DNA from: Actinoplanes regularis
GTDB taxonomy: Bacteria > Actinomycetota > Actinomycetes > Mycobacteriales > Micromonosporaceae
Length of the DNA stretch: 64,000 nt
Direction of reading: 5' to 3'
Assembly (NCBI RefSeq): GCF_900188005.1
Contig: NZ_FZNR01000026.1
Location: 1-64,000 of the forward strand
This document shows, piece by piece, positions 24,268 through 32,147 of the stretch. Made by a program: the position numbers and the translations under genes. Under the pieces are notes generated by a model, which worked only from the letters and a program-made list of their open reading frames with translations, ran no database searches and had not been told where the DNA came from. The stretch's first letter is position 1. Each line of letters begins with the position of its first letter.

Positions 24268-24882
24268 CCGGCGGCCGTTGGGGACGTGTTGGTATAGCTG
24301 GCACTACCTTCGAAGTTGCCTTCGCGGGTTACTGGGGTTCGGGGGAGCGGGATCTCTCGCCGGCCCTGCAGCGGGTGGTCGACTACGGGCTGAGGTTCCA
24401 CCTCGTCAAGGGCATGATCTCGGCGTTCCTGCGCTCGGGCGGTGTCGCCGCCGCGTCGGCCGGCGCCGGCGGCTGTGGGCGGCCGCCGGTGTCGTCACCG
24501 TCCTGCTGTCGTTGTCGGCGATGGTGCTGACGGTGGCGAATACCTCCGTGGCGGCCGATCCGGCGCCCGCGCTGCTGGCATTCTTCGACGGTGGCTGGTG
24601 ACGCTCGATCCGGTGTATGGCCAGGGCATCATCTCGGCGAGGCCGCGCGCATCCTGCCTGTCGGAGGATCCGCGCGGGAACCCGGACCTGTCGTGACCAG
24701 CCCGGGCGGACCGGGTGCTACGCGGCCGAACTCGCCGCCGGGACGGTCACGATCGCTTAGACTTCAGCAGCGGGCCGATGATCCACTGTCTCGCCCGGCC
24801 CCGCCGGTGACGAGACCGTGGAGGCGACGGTGTTGCGGGCTGTTCTTTCCGGCGTCGGCCAGGTCATCAGGCCGGAGGTCAG
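24268..24882. other. Gene-poor stretch, possible relics
   Basis: These 615 bp hold only short open frames on all frames. One fragment at 24601-24640 reads LDPVYGQG, a phrase found in FAD-dependent oxidoreductases. Another nearby (24475-24601) contains a hydrophobic helix, VVTVLLSLSAMVLTV. Both are broken by stops, so degenerate gene remains are possible but unproven. The right end holds the promoter of the P-type ATPase operon. Confidence 0.4.
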
Positions 24883-24927
24883 TCATCCCCACTGGATGAG
24901 GCGGTGGGCGGCGGGTGCGGCGATTCT
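24883..24927 (+). promoter_or_regulatory. Regulon box and -10 for the DUF6069/P-type ATPase operon
   Basis: The palindrome TCATCC-CCACT-GGATGA (24883-24899) is followed after 22 nt by GATTCT (24922-24927). A start of transcription near 24934 would give a 35-nt leader that carries GAGGAG before ATG 24969. Confidence 0.75.
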
Positions 24928-24968
24928 CGGCGCGGTAGCTCCATGCGACCGTGACCGAGGAGAACCGC

Positions 24969-25427
24969 ATGACCTCCGAACCTGTGAAACCAGTCGTCAA
25001 CGCCGGAAAGCTATGGGCCGGCGGCGGCGCCACCGCAGTGGTGGCGGCCCTGATCGCCGTCGCCGGGATCCTGCTCGGCCGTGGGATCTTCGACATCGAA
25101 GTACTGGCGCCGAAGGGCGACGGCGCCTGGGGTGACGCGAGCACCGGGTGGTACGCACTCGGCGCCGCGTTCGGCGCGCTGGCCGCCACCGGCCTGGTAC
25201 ACGTGCTGATCCTCACCACGCCCCGGCCGATGCGGTTCTTCGGCTGGGTGATCGGGCTGGCCACGGTCGTCGGGATGCTCGGCCCGTTCGTCACCGACGC
25301 GAGCCGGGGCGCGCAGTTCTACACCGCGGGGTTGAACATGATCCTCGGCGTCGCGATCGGCTCACTGGTGGCCGGCACCGCGCGGACGGCGACGAGCCTG
25401 GCCCGCCCCCGTCCGTCGTACCGATGA
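24969..25427 (+). CDS. DUF6069-type four-helix membrane protein
   Basis: The 152-residue protein has four transmembrane helices (about 15-40, 60-80, 88-110, 120-140) and contains the DUF6069-like blocks WYALGAAFGALAATGLVHVLI and FFGWVIGLATVVGMLGPF. Function is unknown. ATG 24969 is preferred over GTG 24951 because GAGGAG lies six bases before it. It is the first gene of an operon with the P-type ATPase (10-bp gap), a short protein and an RDD protein. A regulon box lies 69 bp upstream. Confidence 0.75.
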   Translation: MTSEPVKPVVNAGKLWAGGGATAVVAALIAVAGILLGRGIFDIEVLAPKGDGAWGDASTGWYALGAAFGALAATGLVHVLILTTPRPMRFFGWVIGLATVVGMLGPFVTDASRGAQFYTAGLNMILGVAIGSLVAGTARTATSLARPRPSYR

Positions 25428-25437
25428 GGAGCCCTCG

Positions 25438-28095
25438 ATGACGACGACTTTCCACGTCCTGTCCGTACCGGAAGCCCTGAAGCTCGAGAATGTCGACCAG
25501 AAGCAGGGCCTGAGCAGCACGGAAGCCGCCAATCGGCGCGAGAAGTACGGCCCCAACCGCTTCGCCCAGGCGAAGAGGGAACCCTGGTGGCGCGCGTTCG
25601 TCCGGCAGTACGCCGACCCGATGCAGATCGTCCTGCTCGTCGCCGGCCTGGGCAGCCTCTACCCGCTCAAGCAGTGGGGCACCGGCGTCATGCTGCTCGC
25701 TCTCACCCTGCTCAACGCGGTCCTCGGCCTGCAACAGGAGGGTAAGGCCGCGGCCGCGGTCGAGGCGCTGCAGAAGATGATGATCATCAAGGCCCGGGTG
25801 CGCCGGGACGGCACCCTCACGGAGCTGCCCGCGCAGGAGCTGGTCCCGGGCGACGTGGTGCAGTTCGAGGCCGGTGACGTGATCCCGGCCGACGGGCGGC
25901 TGTTGCGCGCGGCCACGCTGGAGATCGACGAGTCGGCGCTGACCGGGGAGAGCCTGCCGGTCGCCAAGAACGTCGAACCGGTCGCGTCCGAGGACACCGA
26001 CCTGGGTGACCGGTCCGACATGGCGTACATGAACACCAACGTCACCCGCGGCTCGGGGGAGCTGCTGGTCACCGCGACGGGAATGTCCACCGAGGTCGGG
26101 CGCATCTCCAAGATGCTGCAGACCGACAAGGAGGCCGCCACCCCGCTCACCCGGCAGCTCGACAAGCTCACCCGGCAGATCCTGTTCATCTCCGGGTTCG
26201 CGCTGCTCGCCTCCGTGCTGATCAACCTGGCCCGGGGCAACGAGTTCAACGTGGTGTTCACCGCCGCGGTGGCGTTCGCCGTCTCGGCCATCCCGACCGG
26301 TCTGCCGGCCGTGGTCACCACCATCCTGTCGCTCGGCACCCAGCTGCTGGCCCGGTCGAACGCGATCGTCAAGCGGCTGCGTTCGACCGAGACGCTCGGT
26401 TCCACCTCGGCGATCAACTCGGACAAGACCGGGACGCTGACCCTGAACCAGATGACCGCCAGCGAGATGGCGATCCCGGGACGGCGCTACGTGATCTCCG
26501 GGAGCGGGTACTCCACCGAGGGCACGATCAAGCGGGTGGCCGGGGAGCCGGACGTTCCCCTGGAGGAGAACCTGCTGCCGATGATCCTCGCCTCGGACGC
26601 GGTGGTCACCGACGGGACGCTGATCGGTGACCCGACCGAGGGCGCGCTCGTGGTCCTCGCCGAGAAGGGTGGCCTGGACGCGCAGGCGACCCGGGAGAGG
26701 TTCCCGCGGCTGGCCGAGCTGCCGTTCGACGCGGCGTACAAGCTGATGGCGACGTTCCACCGGATGCCCGACACCGGGGTGATCCGCTGTTTCGTCAAGG
26801 GGGCCCCGGACCAGTTGCTCGCCCGCTGTTCGCTCACCGAGGACCAGCACGACCGCTACTCGGCCGAGAACGACCGGCTGGCCCACCAGGGCCTGCGCGT
26901 CATGGCGACCGCGCGCAAGGACTTCGACCCGGAGACCTTCGACCCGTCCGGCGACCTGCTCGCCATGATCGGCGAGGGCCTGACCCCGTTGGCCCTGGTC
27001 GGGATCGTCGACCCGCCGAGGCCGCAGGCGAAGGACGCGATCGCCGAGGCGCATGCGGCCGGCATCGAGGTCCGCATGATCACCGGGGACCACGCGGTGA
27101 CCGCCGCGGCCATCGCCGGCAAGCTCGGCATCCGCGGCCGGGCGATCACCGGGGCCGAGTTCGGCGCGATGAGCGACGAGGAGGCGGAGCGGGAGATCGG
27201 CGGGATCGGCGTGATCGCCCGGGTCACCCCGGAGCACAAGGTGCGCCTGGTCGAGATCCTCAAGCGCAAGGGCCACATCGTCGCGATGACCGGCGACGGG
27301 GTCAACGACGCGCCCGCGCTGAAGAAGGCCGACATCGGCATCGCGATGGGGATCACCGGCACCGAGGTGAGCAAGGAAGCCGCCGCGATGATCCTCACCG
27401 ACGACGACTTCGCCACCATCGTCAAGGCCGTCGAGCTGGGCCGCGCCCTCTACGCGAACCTGAAGAAGTACATCTTCTTCCAGATGGGCGTGCTGGCCGC
27501 CATGATCATCACGTTCCTCGCGGCGAGCATCGGCAACATCGCCGCCGGCGTGCCGTTCGTGCCGCTGCAGACGCTGTGGCTGAACTTCACCACCCAGGTG
27601 TTCCAGTCGGTCGGCCTCGGCTACGGCAACGCGGAGCCGGACATCATGAAACATCGGCCGCGCCGCTCCGACGAGCCCCTGCTGGCCAACCGGACGCTGG
27701 GCTGGCTCGGCCTGCTCGGCGTGTTCATGGGCGCGATCACGCTGCTCGTGATCTGGTTCTCCGAACAGAACCGGGACATCGACGTCGCCCGGACCATGGG
27801 CCTGACCGCGTTCTCGCTGATGAACCTCTTCTTCTCGTGGACCATCCGCAGCGAGATCCGGTCGGTCTTCAGCCTGGAGACCTTCAACGACCGGCGGTTC
27901 GTGGTGACCACCGGGATGTCGCTCGTCGCGATCGTGCTCGCCACCGAGCTCGGCCTGTTCCAGCGAATCCTGCACACGATCAGCCTCGACCTCGGTCAGT
28001 GGGCGATCTGCCTGGTCGCCGGGCTCACGGTCATCCTTCCCACCGAGATCCGTAAAGCGGTGCTGCGGCGCCGCCGGGCCGGGAGCTCCTCATGA
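25438..28095 (+). CDS. Cation-transporting P-type ATPase with non-canonical ion-site residues
   Basis: The 885-residue protein has all P2/P3-type ATPase parts: an N-terminal cation-ATPase domain, the actuator loop DESALTGES (TGES 169-172) and the phosphorylation motif NSDKTGT with Asp329 (Asn327 replaces the usual Cys). The nucleotide domain follows, then TGDGVNDAP and about ten membrane helices. In helix 4 the motif is PTGLP (286-290), where SERCA-like Ca2+ pumps have PEGLP and P3 H+ pumps PVGLP. Helix 6 reads WLNFTTQVFQSVGLG, so the Asp that binds Ca2+ in SERCA is Gln. The transported ion is therefore open. The position resembles DosR-controlled CtpF of mycobacteria. Its stop overlaps the next start (ATGA). 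Confidence 0.88.
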   Translation: MTTTFHVLSVPEALKLENVDQKQGLSSTEAANRREKYGPNRFAQAKREPWWRAFVRQYADPMQIVLLVAGLGSLYPLKQWGTGVMLLALTLLNAVLGLQQEGKAAAAVEALQKMMIIKARVRRDGTLTELPAQELVPGDVVQFEAGDVIPADGRLLRAATLEIDESALTGESLPVAKNVEPVASEDTDLGDRSDMAYMNTNVTRGSGELLVTATGMSTEVGRISKMLQTDKEAATPLTRQLDKLTRQILFISGFALLASVLINLARGNEFNVVFTAAVAFAVSAIPTGLPAVVTTILSLGTQLLARSNAIVKRLRSTETLGSTSAINSDKTGTLTLNQMTASEMAIPGRRYVISGSGYSTEGTIKRVAGEPDVPLEENLLPMILASDAVVTDGTLIGDPTEGALVVLAEKGGLDAQATRERFPRLAELPFDAAYKLMATFHRMPDTGVIRCFVKGAPDQLLARCSLTEDQHDRYSAENDRLAHQGLRVMATARKDFDPETFDPSGDLLAMIGEGLTPLALVGIVDPPRPQAKDAIAEAHAAGIEVRMITGDHAVTAAAIAGKLGIRGRAITGAEFGAMSDEEAEREIGGIGVIARVTPEHKVRLVEILKRKGHIVAMTGDGVNDAPALKKADIGIAMGITGTEVSKEAAAMILTDDDFATIVKAVELGRALYANLKKYIFFQMGVLAAMIITFLAASIGNIAAGVPFVPLQTLWLNFTTQVFQSVGLGYGNAEPDIMKHRPRRSDEPLLANRTLGWLGLLGVFMGAITLLVIWFSEQNRDIDVARTMGLTAFSLMNLFFSWTIRSEIRSVFSLETFNDRRFVVTTGMSLVAIVLATELGLFQRILHTISLDLGQWAICLVAGLTVILPTEIRKAVLRRRRAGSSS

Positions 28096-28541
28096 TCGCG
28101 TTGATTCAGCTCGGGGACGTCGCCATCGGCGCGGCGTTCCGGGCCGGGGAGAAGAGCGCCGACAAGCTGTCCGACCTGAGGTCCCGGTGGGATCGCGAGA
28201 GCCTGCGTACGGCCGCCGAGGCCTGGGCCCGCTGGACGGTCCTCGCCGAGCGGGGCGCCGCGGAGCGCGAGCGTGGCCGGCGCGGCGCACAACGGGCGGT
28301 GGACGCCGCCGTCGAGCGGCTGGCCCACTCCGAGCTCGTCGGCCGGGTGGTCGACGCCCAGCTGGAACGGGTGCTGTCGCTGCTGGAGAACGAGCCGGAC
28401 CGGATCCGCGCGCTGGTCCGCGGCCAGCGGGAGACGATCGTCGGCGAGGCGGTGGGCCGGGTCCGCGCCGGCGCGGCCGCGGGCGACACCGCCGTCGACC
28501 GGTTGACCCTGCGGATGACGAGGCGCGGCGACGCGCCGTGA
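28092..28541 (+). CDS. Coiled-coil protein of the ATPase operon, unknown function
   Basis: The 149-residue protein is mostly charged helices rich in Arg, Ala and Glu (for example RRGAQRAVDAAVERLAHSEL), with a short hydrophobic N-terminus (MIALIQLGDVAIGAAF). There is no domain I recognise. The ATG at 28092 overlaps the ATPase stop, and its own stop overlaps the RDD start (GTGA), so translation of all three genes is coupled. It could be a partner or regulator of the pump; that is inference from position only. Confidence 0.75.
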   Translation: MIALIQLGDVAIGAAFRAGEKSADKLSDLRSRWDRESLRTAAEAWARWTVLAERGAAERERGRRGAQRAVDAAVERLAHSELVGRVVDAQLERVLSLLENEPDRIRALVRGQRETIVGEAVGRVRAGAAAGDTAVDRLTLRMTRRGDAP

Positions 28542-28954
28542 CCGGATACGCCGGGCTGGTCAGCCGGACCTTGGCGTACCTGATCGACACCTTCACCGTC
28601 GCGGCGGTAGCCGGCGCCGCGGTGACCGCCCTCGGGATGGTCTCCGCGGTGATCGGCGCCGAGGCGCACCAACTGGCCCGCCTGCTCGTCTCCTCCTACC
28701 TGGTCTTCCTGCCGGCCCTGCTGGCGCTCTACTGCACCGTGTTCTGGGGCCTGGCCGGGCGTACGCCCGGAATGGCGCTGCTGGGCGTGCGGGTGGTCCG
28801 CGCCGACGGCACACCGGTGCGGTGGCTCGCCGCGCTGATCCGGGCGCTGCTGCTGGCCTACTTCCCGATCGGCGCGCTGTGGCTGATCGTGGACCGCCGG
28901 CACCAGGGCCTGGCCGACAAGGTCGCCATGACCACCGTCGTCCGGGAGGGATGA
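28538..28954 (+). CDS. RDD-family membrane protein
   Basis: The 138-residue protein has three hydrophobic helices. Helix 1 contains LVSRTLAYLIDTFTV (the Arg...Asp pair of RDD proteins) and the loop GLAGRTPGMALLGVRVV is the conserved RDD stretch before helix 3. RDD proteins are small membrane proteins, some tied to Na+ or K+ transport. GTG 28538 overlaps the preceding stop. It is the last gene of the ATPase operon, followed by a strong hairpin. Confidence 0.85.
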   Translation: MTGYAGLVSRTLAYLIDTFTVAAVAGAAVTALGMVSAVIGAEAHQLARLLVSSYLVFLPALLALYCTVFWGLAGRTPGMALLGVRVVRADGTPVRWLAALIRALLLAYFPIGALWLIVDRRHQGLADKVAMTTVVREG

Positions 28955-28971
28955 GGTCCCGCCGTATCGAA

Positions 28972-29005
28972 AAAGCCGGTCACCGCGGCAACGGTGACCG
29001 GCTTT
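28972..29005. terminator. 14-bp hairpin between convergent operons
   Basis: AAAGCCGGTCACCG (28972-28985) pairs perfectly with CGGTGACCGGCTTT (28992-29005) around a 6-nt loop. It lies between the RDD stop and the stop of the convergent SHOCT gene and can act both ways. Confidence 0.9.
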
Positions 29006-29022
29006 CTCCATCTCCGGGCAGT

Positions 29023-29304
29023 TCAGGAATTCAAGATCTTGGACTTCTCCACCTCGAACTCCGCGTCGGTGAGCAGACCCTGGGTCTTCAGCTCACCGAG
29101 CTGCCGCAGCTGCCCCAGCTTGGTCGAGACCGGGTCCGGCGCGACCGGCTCCGGTTCGGCCTCGACCGGCTCATCGTCGTAGTACCGCTCCTCCTCCCGG
29201 CGCGCCCACCGGCCGGCCTGGCGGCGGGAGACCCGGTTGGAGACCGCGGTCGCCGTGCCGGCGACCACCGCGGTTCGTGCGATTCCCCTGAGCAGACCCG
29301 GCAT
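29023..29304 (-). CDS. SHOCT-domain protein
   Basis: The 93-residue protein has an N-terminal basic/hydrophobic segment (GLLRGIARTAVVAGTATAV), an acidic linker with EPVEAEPEPVAPDP, and a C-terminal SHOCT domain (LGQLRQLGELKTQGLLTDAEFEVEKSKIL). SHOCT is a short oligomerisation module found at the end of many small actinobacterial proteins. It is the last gene of a four-gene minus-strand operon that starts at 30420, six bases after the previous stop. Confidence 0.88.
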   Translation of the reverse strand: MPGLLRGIARTAVVAGTATAVSNRVSRRQAGRWARREEERYYDDEPVEAEPEPVAPDPVSTKLGQLRQLGELKTQGLLTDAEFEVEKSKILNS

Positions 29305-29310
29305 CGCCGG

Positions 29311-29775
29311 TCACCTCCCACTCATGAATGCGGTCTCTTCGGGCTTCTCTTCCGGCTCGGAGGCGTCGAGCGCCGCCAGCAACTCCTGGATCGGGATCCG
29401 GCCGCCGCCCACCAGGTGCGCGCCGGCGCGACGCAGCGTCCGGGCCAGCGGTGCGGCCCAGAGGTTCTCGTAGACCAGCAGGACCGCGGCCCCACCCGGC
29501 TCCAGCAGGTTGCCGATCTCGCTCAGGTCGTCGCCGCCGAGCATCCCGGAGGCCGCGCCGTGGAACGCGCCCAGCCCACTGAGCTCCAGCTCCCGCCCGT
29601 CCAGCGCCACGACCGAGCCGTCCGGTGACTTCCGGGCGAACAGCAGGTCCAGCACGCGGATCACCCGGCGGTCCACCAGATCCAGCAGCAGCGGAAGCGC
29701 GCCGCCGGTCAGGCTCCCGCTCGGGAACTCGATGCACAGGTAGTCGACGGGGCCCATCTCGTCCAGTTCGGTCAT
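29311..29775 (-). CDS. DUF6325-family protein
   Basis: The 154-residue protein begins MTELDEMGPVDYLCIEFPSG and has the family layout: a beta strand after GPV, an amphipathic helix, VIRVLDLLFARKSPDG, and a C-terminal Ala/Gly-rich helix with VLLVYENLWAAPLARTLRRAG. Members are small soluble proteins linked to stress; the biochemical role is unknown. Its ATG overlaps the stop of the 73-residue gene (ATGA, 29772-29775). Related proteins are encoded at 30004-30420 and 59298-59840. Confidence 0.8.
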   Translation of the reverse strand: MTELDEMGPVDYLCIEFPSGSLTGGALPLLLDLVDRRVIRVLDLLFARKSPDGSVVALDGRELELSGLGAFHGAASGMLGGDDLSEIGNLLEPGGAAVLLVYENLWAAPLARTLRRAGAHLVGGGRIPIQELLAALDASEPEEKPEETAFMSGR

Positions 29776-29993
29776 CGGACGGCCACCGGTTCGGGCCGGC
29801 GGTCCAGGGCGGGCTCCGGTGCCGTCGCCGTGTCGCGGCGGCGGATCACCAGTCGCTCCAGCCCCAATGCGATCAGGGCGCCGCCGGCCGCCGCGACAAG
29901 CGGCAGCACGACCAGCACCTTGTAGTCCCGCCGCCCCCGCAGCACGTCGTAGGCGTCGGCGGCCCGTCGCTGTGCACTCTCTCTCCTGGTCAT
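29772..29993 (-). CDS. Short single-pass membrane protein
   Basis: The 73-residue protein has one transmembrane helix (VLVVLPLVAAAGGALIALGL), a basic N-terminus (MTRRESAQRRAADAYDVLRG) and a C-terminal Arg/Pro tail. No family is recognised. It lies between two DUF6325 genes in the same operon, ten bases after one and overlapping the other, so it could be their membrane anchor. Confidence 0.7.
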   Translation of the reverse strand: MTRRESAQRRAADAYDVLRGRRDYKVLVVLPLVAAAGGALIALGLERLVIRRRDTATAPEPALDRRPEPVAVR

Positions 29994-30003
29994 GGATCTC
30001 CCC

Positions 30004-30420
30004 TCAACTCGTGGTTGTCAGCACGCGTCCACGGCCGGGCGCCCCAGGAATGTGGGTAAGTGCCACGATGGTTCCATGGGACGCGGCGACCCGGCCGGCC
30101 AGTTCGTTCACCCAGCGGTGCTCCAGGAGCACGGCCAGGGCGTTGGTGTCCCGATCGACGAGCCGTGCCACCTCGTCGATGTCGGTCGCGGTGATCAGCC
30201 CGGTCGCCAGCCGGGCCCAGGCGAGACTGCCCGGCAGCCCCGGCAGGTCGCACAGCTCCACGGTGCGGGTCGCACCCGCCGAGTCGGCGCGGACCACCAG
30301 AACATCGACGATCCGCATCTCCCCGGCCCGGGTGAGGCGGTCCAGCGTCGTCAGCACGCCGTCGTTCAGTCGTTCCGCGGGAAAGGACATGATCATGAGT
30401 TCCAGCGGCCCCAATGCCAT
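30004..30420 (-). CDS. DUF6325-family protein, first gene of its operon
   Basis: The 138-residue protein starts MALGPLELMIMSFPAERLND and continues MRIVDVLVVRADSAG, LEHRWVNELAGRVAASHGTIV and THIPGA, the same layout as the other two DUF6325 proteins here. The ATG at 30420 has no ribosome-binding site. It sits 12 bp after the first base of CAGGCT, the -10 of the upstream regulon box, so the mRNA is predicted to be leaderless. It heads the operon of 30420 down to 29023. Confidence 0.8.
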   Translation of the reverse strand: MALGPLELMIMSFPAERLNDGVLTTLDRLTRAGEMRIVDVLVVRADSAGATRTVELCDLPGLPGSLAWARLATGLITATDIDEVARLVDRDTNALAVLLEHRWVNELAGRVAASHGTIVALTHIPGAPGRGRVLTTTS

Positions 30421-30426
30421 TGCCAC

Positions 30427-30471
30427 AGCCTGCGTCCCGGGTCCCGGACCGGCTTCATCCGTCCGGGGTGA
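30427..30471 (-). promoter_or_regulatory. Regulon box and -10 for the DUF6325/SHOCT operon
   Basis: TCATCC-GTCCG-GGGTGA (30455-30471 on the plus strand) is followed on the minus strand, after 22 nt, by CAGGCT (30432-30427). The ATG at 30420 is at the predicted transcription start. Confidence 0.72.
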
Positions 30472-30532
30472 AACCATCCGGCCTGGCCCGTCCCGGGTGC
30501 GCGCCGCTCTCCGGCCGCCTCCGCGGCGTCGT

Positions 30533-30577
30533 TCATTCCCGCCGGATGAAGCGCCGGCGACCGTCGTCAGCGACCGT
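30533..30577 (+). promoter_or_regulatory. Regulon box and -10 for the 30645 membrane protein
   Basis: TCATTC-CCGCC-GGATGA (30533-30549), one mismatch from the consensus, is followed after 22 nt by GACCGT (30572-30577). Predicted leader about 61 nt, ending in GGAAGGGAGAGG before ATG 30645. Confidence 0.65.
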
Positions 30578-30644
30578 CGGCCATGCCGGCGTCCGTTCGC
30601 CGCGCCAGGGTGGCCAACGGCCACCCGGTCGGAAGGGAGAGGCC

Positions 30645-32075
30645 ATGTCCAGTCCCGTGAGCGCGTTTTCCGCTGAGGTCTCCGGTGATCCGTCGCCTGA
30701 GGGTGCCGGCGATCCGTCGCCTGAGGTCTCCCGTGACCCGTCGTCCGGCGACGACGAGCTCGCGCGCCTGCGGGCCGAGGTCGCCACGCTGCGGGCGGAG
30801 CTCGGAGCGCGGACCCGGCGGGGTGACCGGGGCCAAGCGGTGCGGCGGACCATCGCGGCGGTGCTCGCCGCGGTGGCGGCGTTCGCGCTGGTCACCAGCG
30901 TGGTCGGGCTGTGGGCGGCACGAACCACGTTGACCACGGACCGCTGGGTCGCGACTGTCGCACCGCTCCCGCGGGACCCGGCGGTCTCGGCGGCCGTCGC
31001 GCAGTACGCGACCACGGAGCTGTTCAAGGTGGTCGACGTCGAACAGCGGCTGCGCGCCGTGCTGCCGGAACAGGCGGCGTTCGTGGCCGGCCCGCTGACC
31101 GGCCAGATCCGCGACCAGGTCCGCAAGATCGTGACGGACGTGCTGCGCAGCGACCGGTTCCAGGTGCTCTGGGTGGAGCTCAACCAGCGGGTGCATCAGC
31201 GCATGCTGGCCGTCCTCAACGGCACCAGCGACGTGGTGATCGCCCGGAACGACCGGATCGAGCTCGACCTGCTGCCCCTGATCAATCAGGCGCTGCGTGA
31301 GTTGAGCGCGGAGTTGCCCACGCTCTTCGGCAAGCAGCTCACGCTGCCGGACCTGAGCAGCGGGGCGATCCCGGAGAACCTGCGTGAGCGGGTGCAGGAG
31401 GAGCTCGGCGTGACCCTGCCGGCGAACTTCGCGCAGTTCACCGTCTACGACTCGGGGAAGCTGTGGGCGGCCCAGCAGGCGGTGGCCACCGCGAAGCGGG
31501 ACCTGGCGCTCTTCGCCGGCGCGACGATCGCGCTGCTGATCGCCGCGTTCCTGGTCTCACCGGGCCGCCGTCGCACGGCGGTGCAGCTGGGGATGTGGCT
31601 GGTGGTCGCCGCGGTGGCGGTCACCGCGATCCTGCGCGCGGTGCGCCGGGAGATCATCGCCCAGGTGCCGGCCGGGACCTACCGGGACGGCGTGGACGCC
31701 GCGATGACGAGCATCTTCGGTCTGCTGCGGGAGCGCGGCGTCCAGATCATCGTGATCGGTACGCTGCTGGCGCTGCTGGCCTACCTGGTCGGGCCCGGTC
31801 GTTTCCCGGTCTGGTCGCGGGATCGGCTGGCCCGGGCCACCCGGGTCACGGCCCGGGGGGTCCGTTCCGGCTCGCGGGTGCTGGCCGCGCACGCCCCCGG
31901 CTGGATCGCCGCCCACCTCGATCCGCTGCGCATCGCCGGCGTCGTGGTCGCGGTGATCCTCGCCCTGATCCTGTCCTCGTGGACGTCCTTGCTGATCATC
32001 CTGGTTCTGCTGATCGCCTACGAGGCGGCGGTGACGCTGCTGGCGCACCGCCACCCGGCATTGAGGCAGGCGTGA
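30645..32075 (+). CDS. Large integral membrane protein with extracytoplasmic domain
   Basis: The 476-residue protein has an N-terminal low-complexity repeat of GDPSPE/SRDPSS units (about 11-38), then a coiled coil (about 40-58). A membrane helix lies at about 70-92. A long domain outside the membrane follows (about 93-285), with ELNQRVHQRMLAVL and blocks such as LSAELPTLFGKQLTLPDL. Four more helices lie at about 290-310, 318-335, 375-392 and 430-470. I recognise no functional family; similar proteins are common in Micromonosporaceae and Streptomyces as conserved membrane proteins. The start follows GGAAGGGAGAGG. It shares an upstream region with the divergent DUF6325 operon; each direction has its own regulon box. 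Confidence 0.75.
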   Translation: MSSPVSAFSAEVSGDPSPEGAGDPSPEVSRDPSSGDDELARLRAEVATLRAELGARTRRGDRGQAVRRTIAAVLAAVAAFALVTSVVGLWAARTTLTTDRWVATVAPLPRDPAVSAAVAQYATTELFKVVDVEQRLRAVLPEQAAFVAGPLTGQIRDQVRKIVTDVLRSDRFQVLWVELNQRVHQRMLAVLNGTSDVVIARNDRIELDLLPLINQALRELSAELPTLFGKQLTLPDLSSGAIPENLRERVQEELGVTLPANFAQFTVYDSGKLWAAQQAVATAKRDLALFAGATIALLIAAFLVSPGRRRTAVQLGMWLVVAAVAVTAILRAVRREIIAQVPAGTYRDGVDAAMTSIFGLLRERGVQIIVIGTLLALLAYLVGPGRFPVWSRDRLARATRVTARGVRSGSRVLAAHAPGWIAAHLDPLRIAGVVVAVILALILSSWTSLLIILVLLIAYEAAVTLLAHRHPALRQA

Positions 32076-32109
32076 GCCCCGCGCGGCGATGACGCCGCCG
32101 GCGATCCGC

Positions 32110-32133
32110 GCGCCCCGCGTCGACGCGGGGCGC
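32110..32133. terminator. Perfect palindrome between convergent genes
   Basis: A 24-bp perfect palindrome with arms GCGCCCCGCGTC and GACGCGGGGCGC lies 35 bp past the membrane-protein stop and 15 bp before the stop of the convergent DUF2252 gene. It has no loop in the strict dyad, so a central few bases would open on folding. Confidence 0.65.
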
Positions 32134-32147
32134 CGCGAAGTAGCAGG

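Noticed and set aside
25291..27975. Very long open frame on the minus strand opposite the P-type ATPase gene
   Set aside because: It is a GC-skew shadow: the ATPase on the plus strand has complete conserved motifs, while this frame has only Arg/His/Asp/Gly-rich sequence without any domain. The same holds for long frames opposite the glucosidase (36524-39052), the arc genes (51087-53489) and in a second plus frame at 51995-55015.
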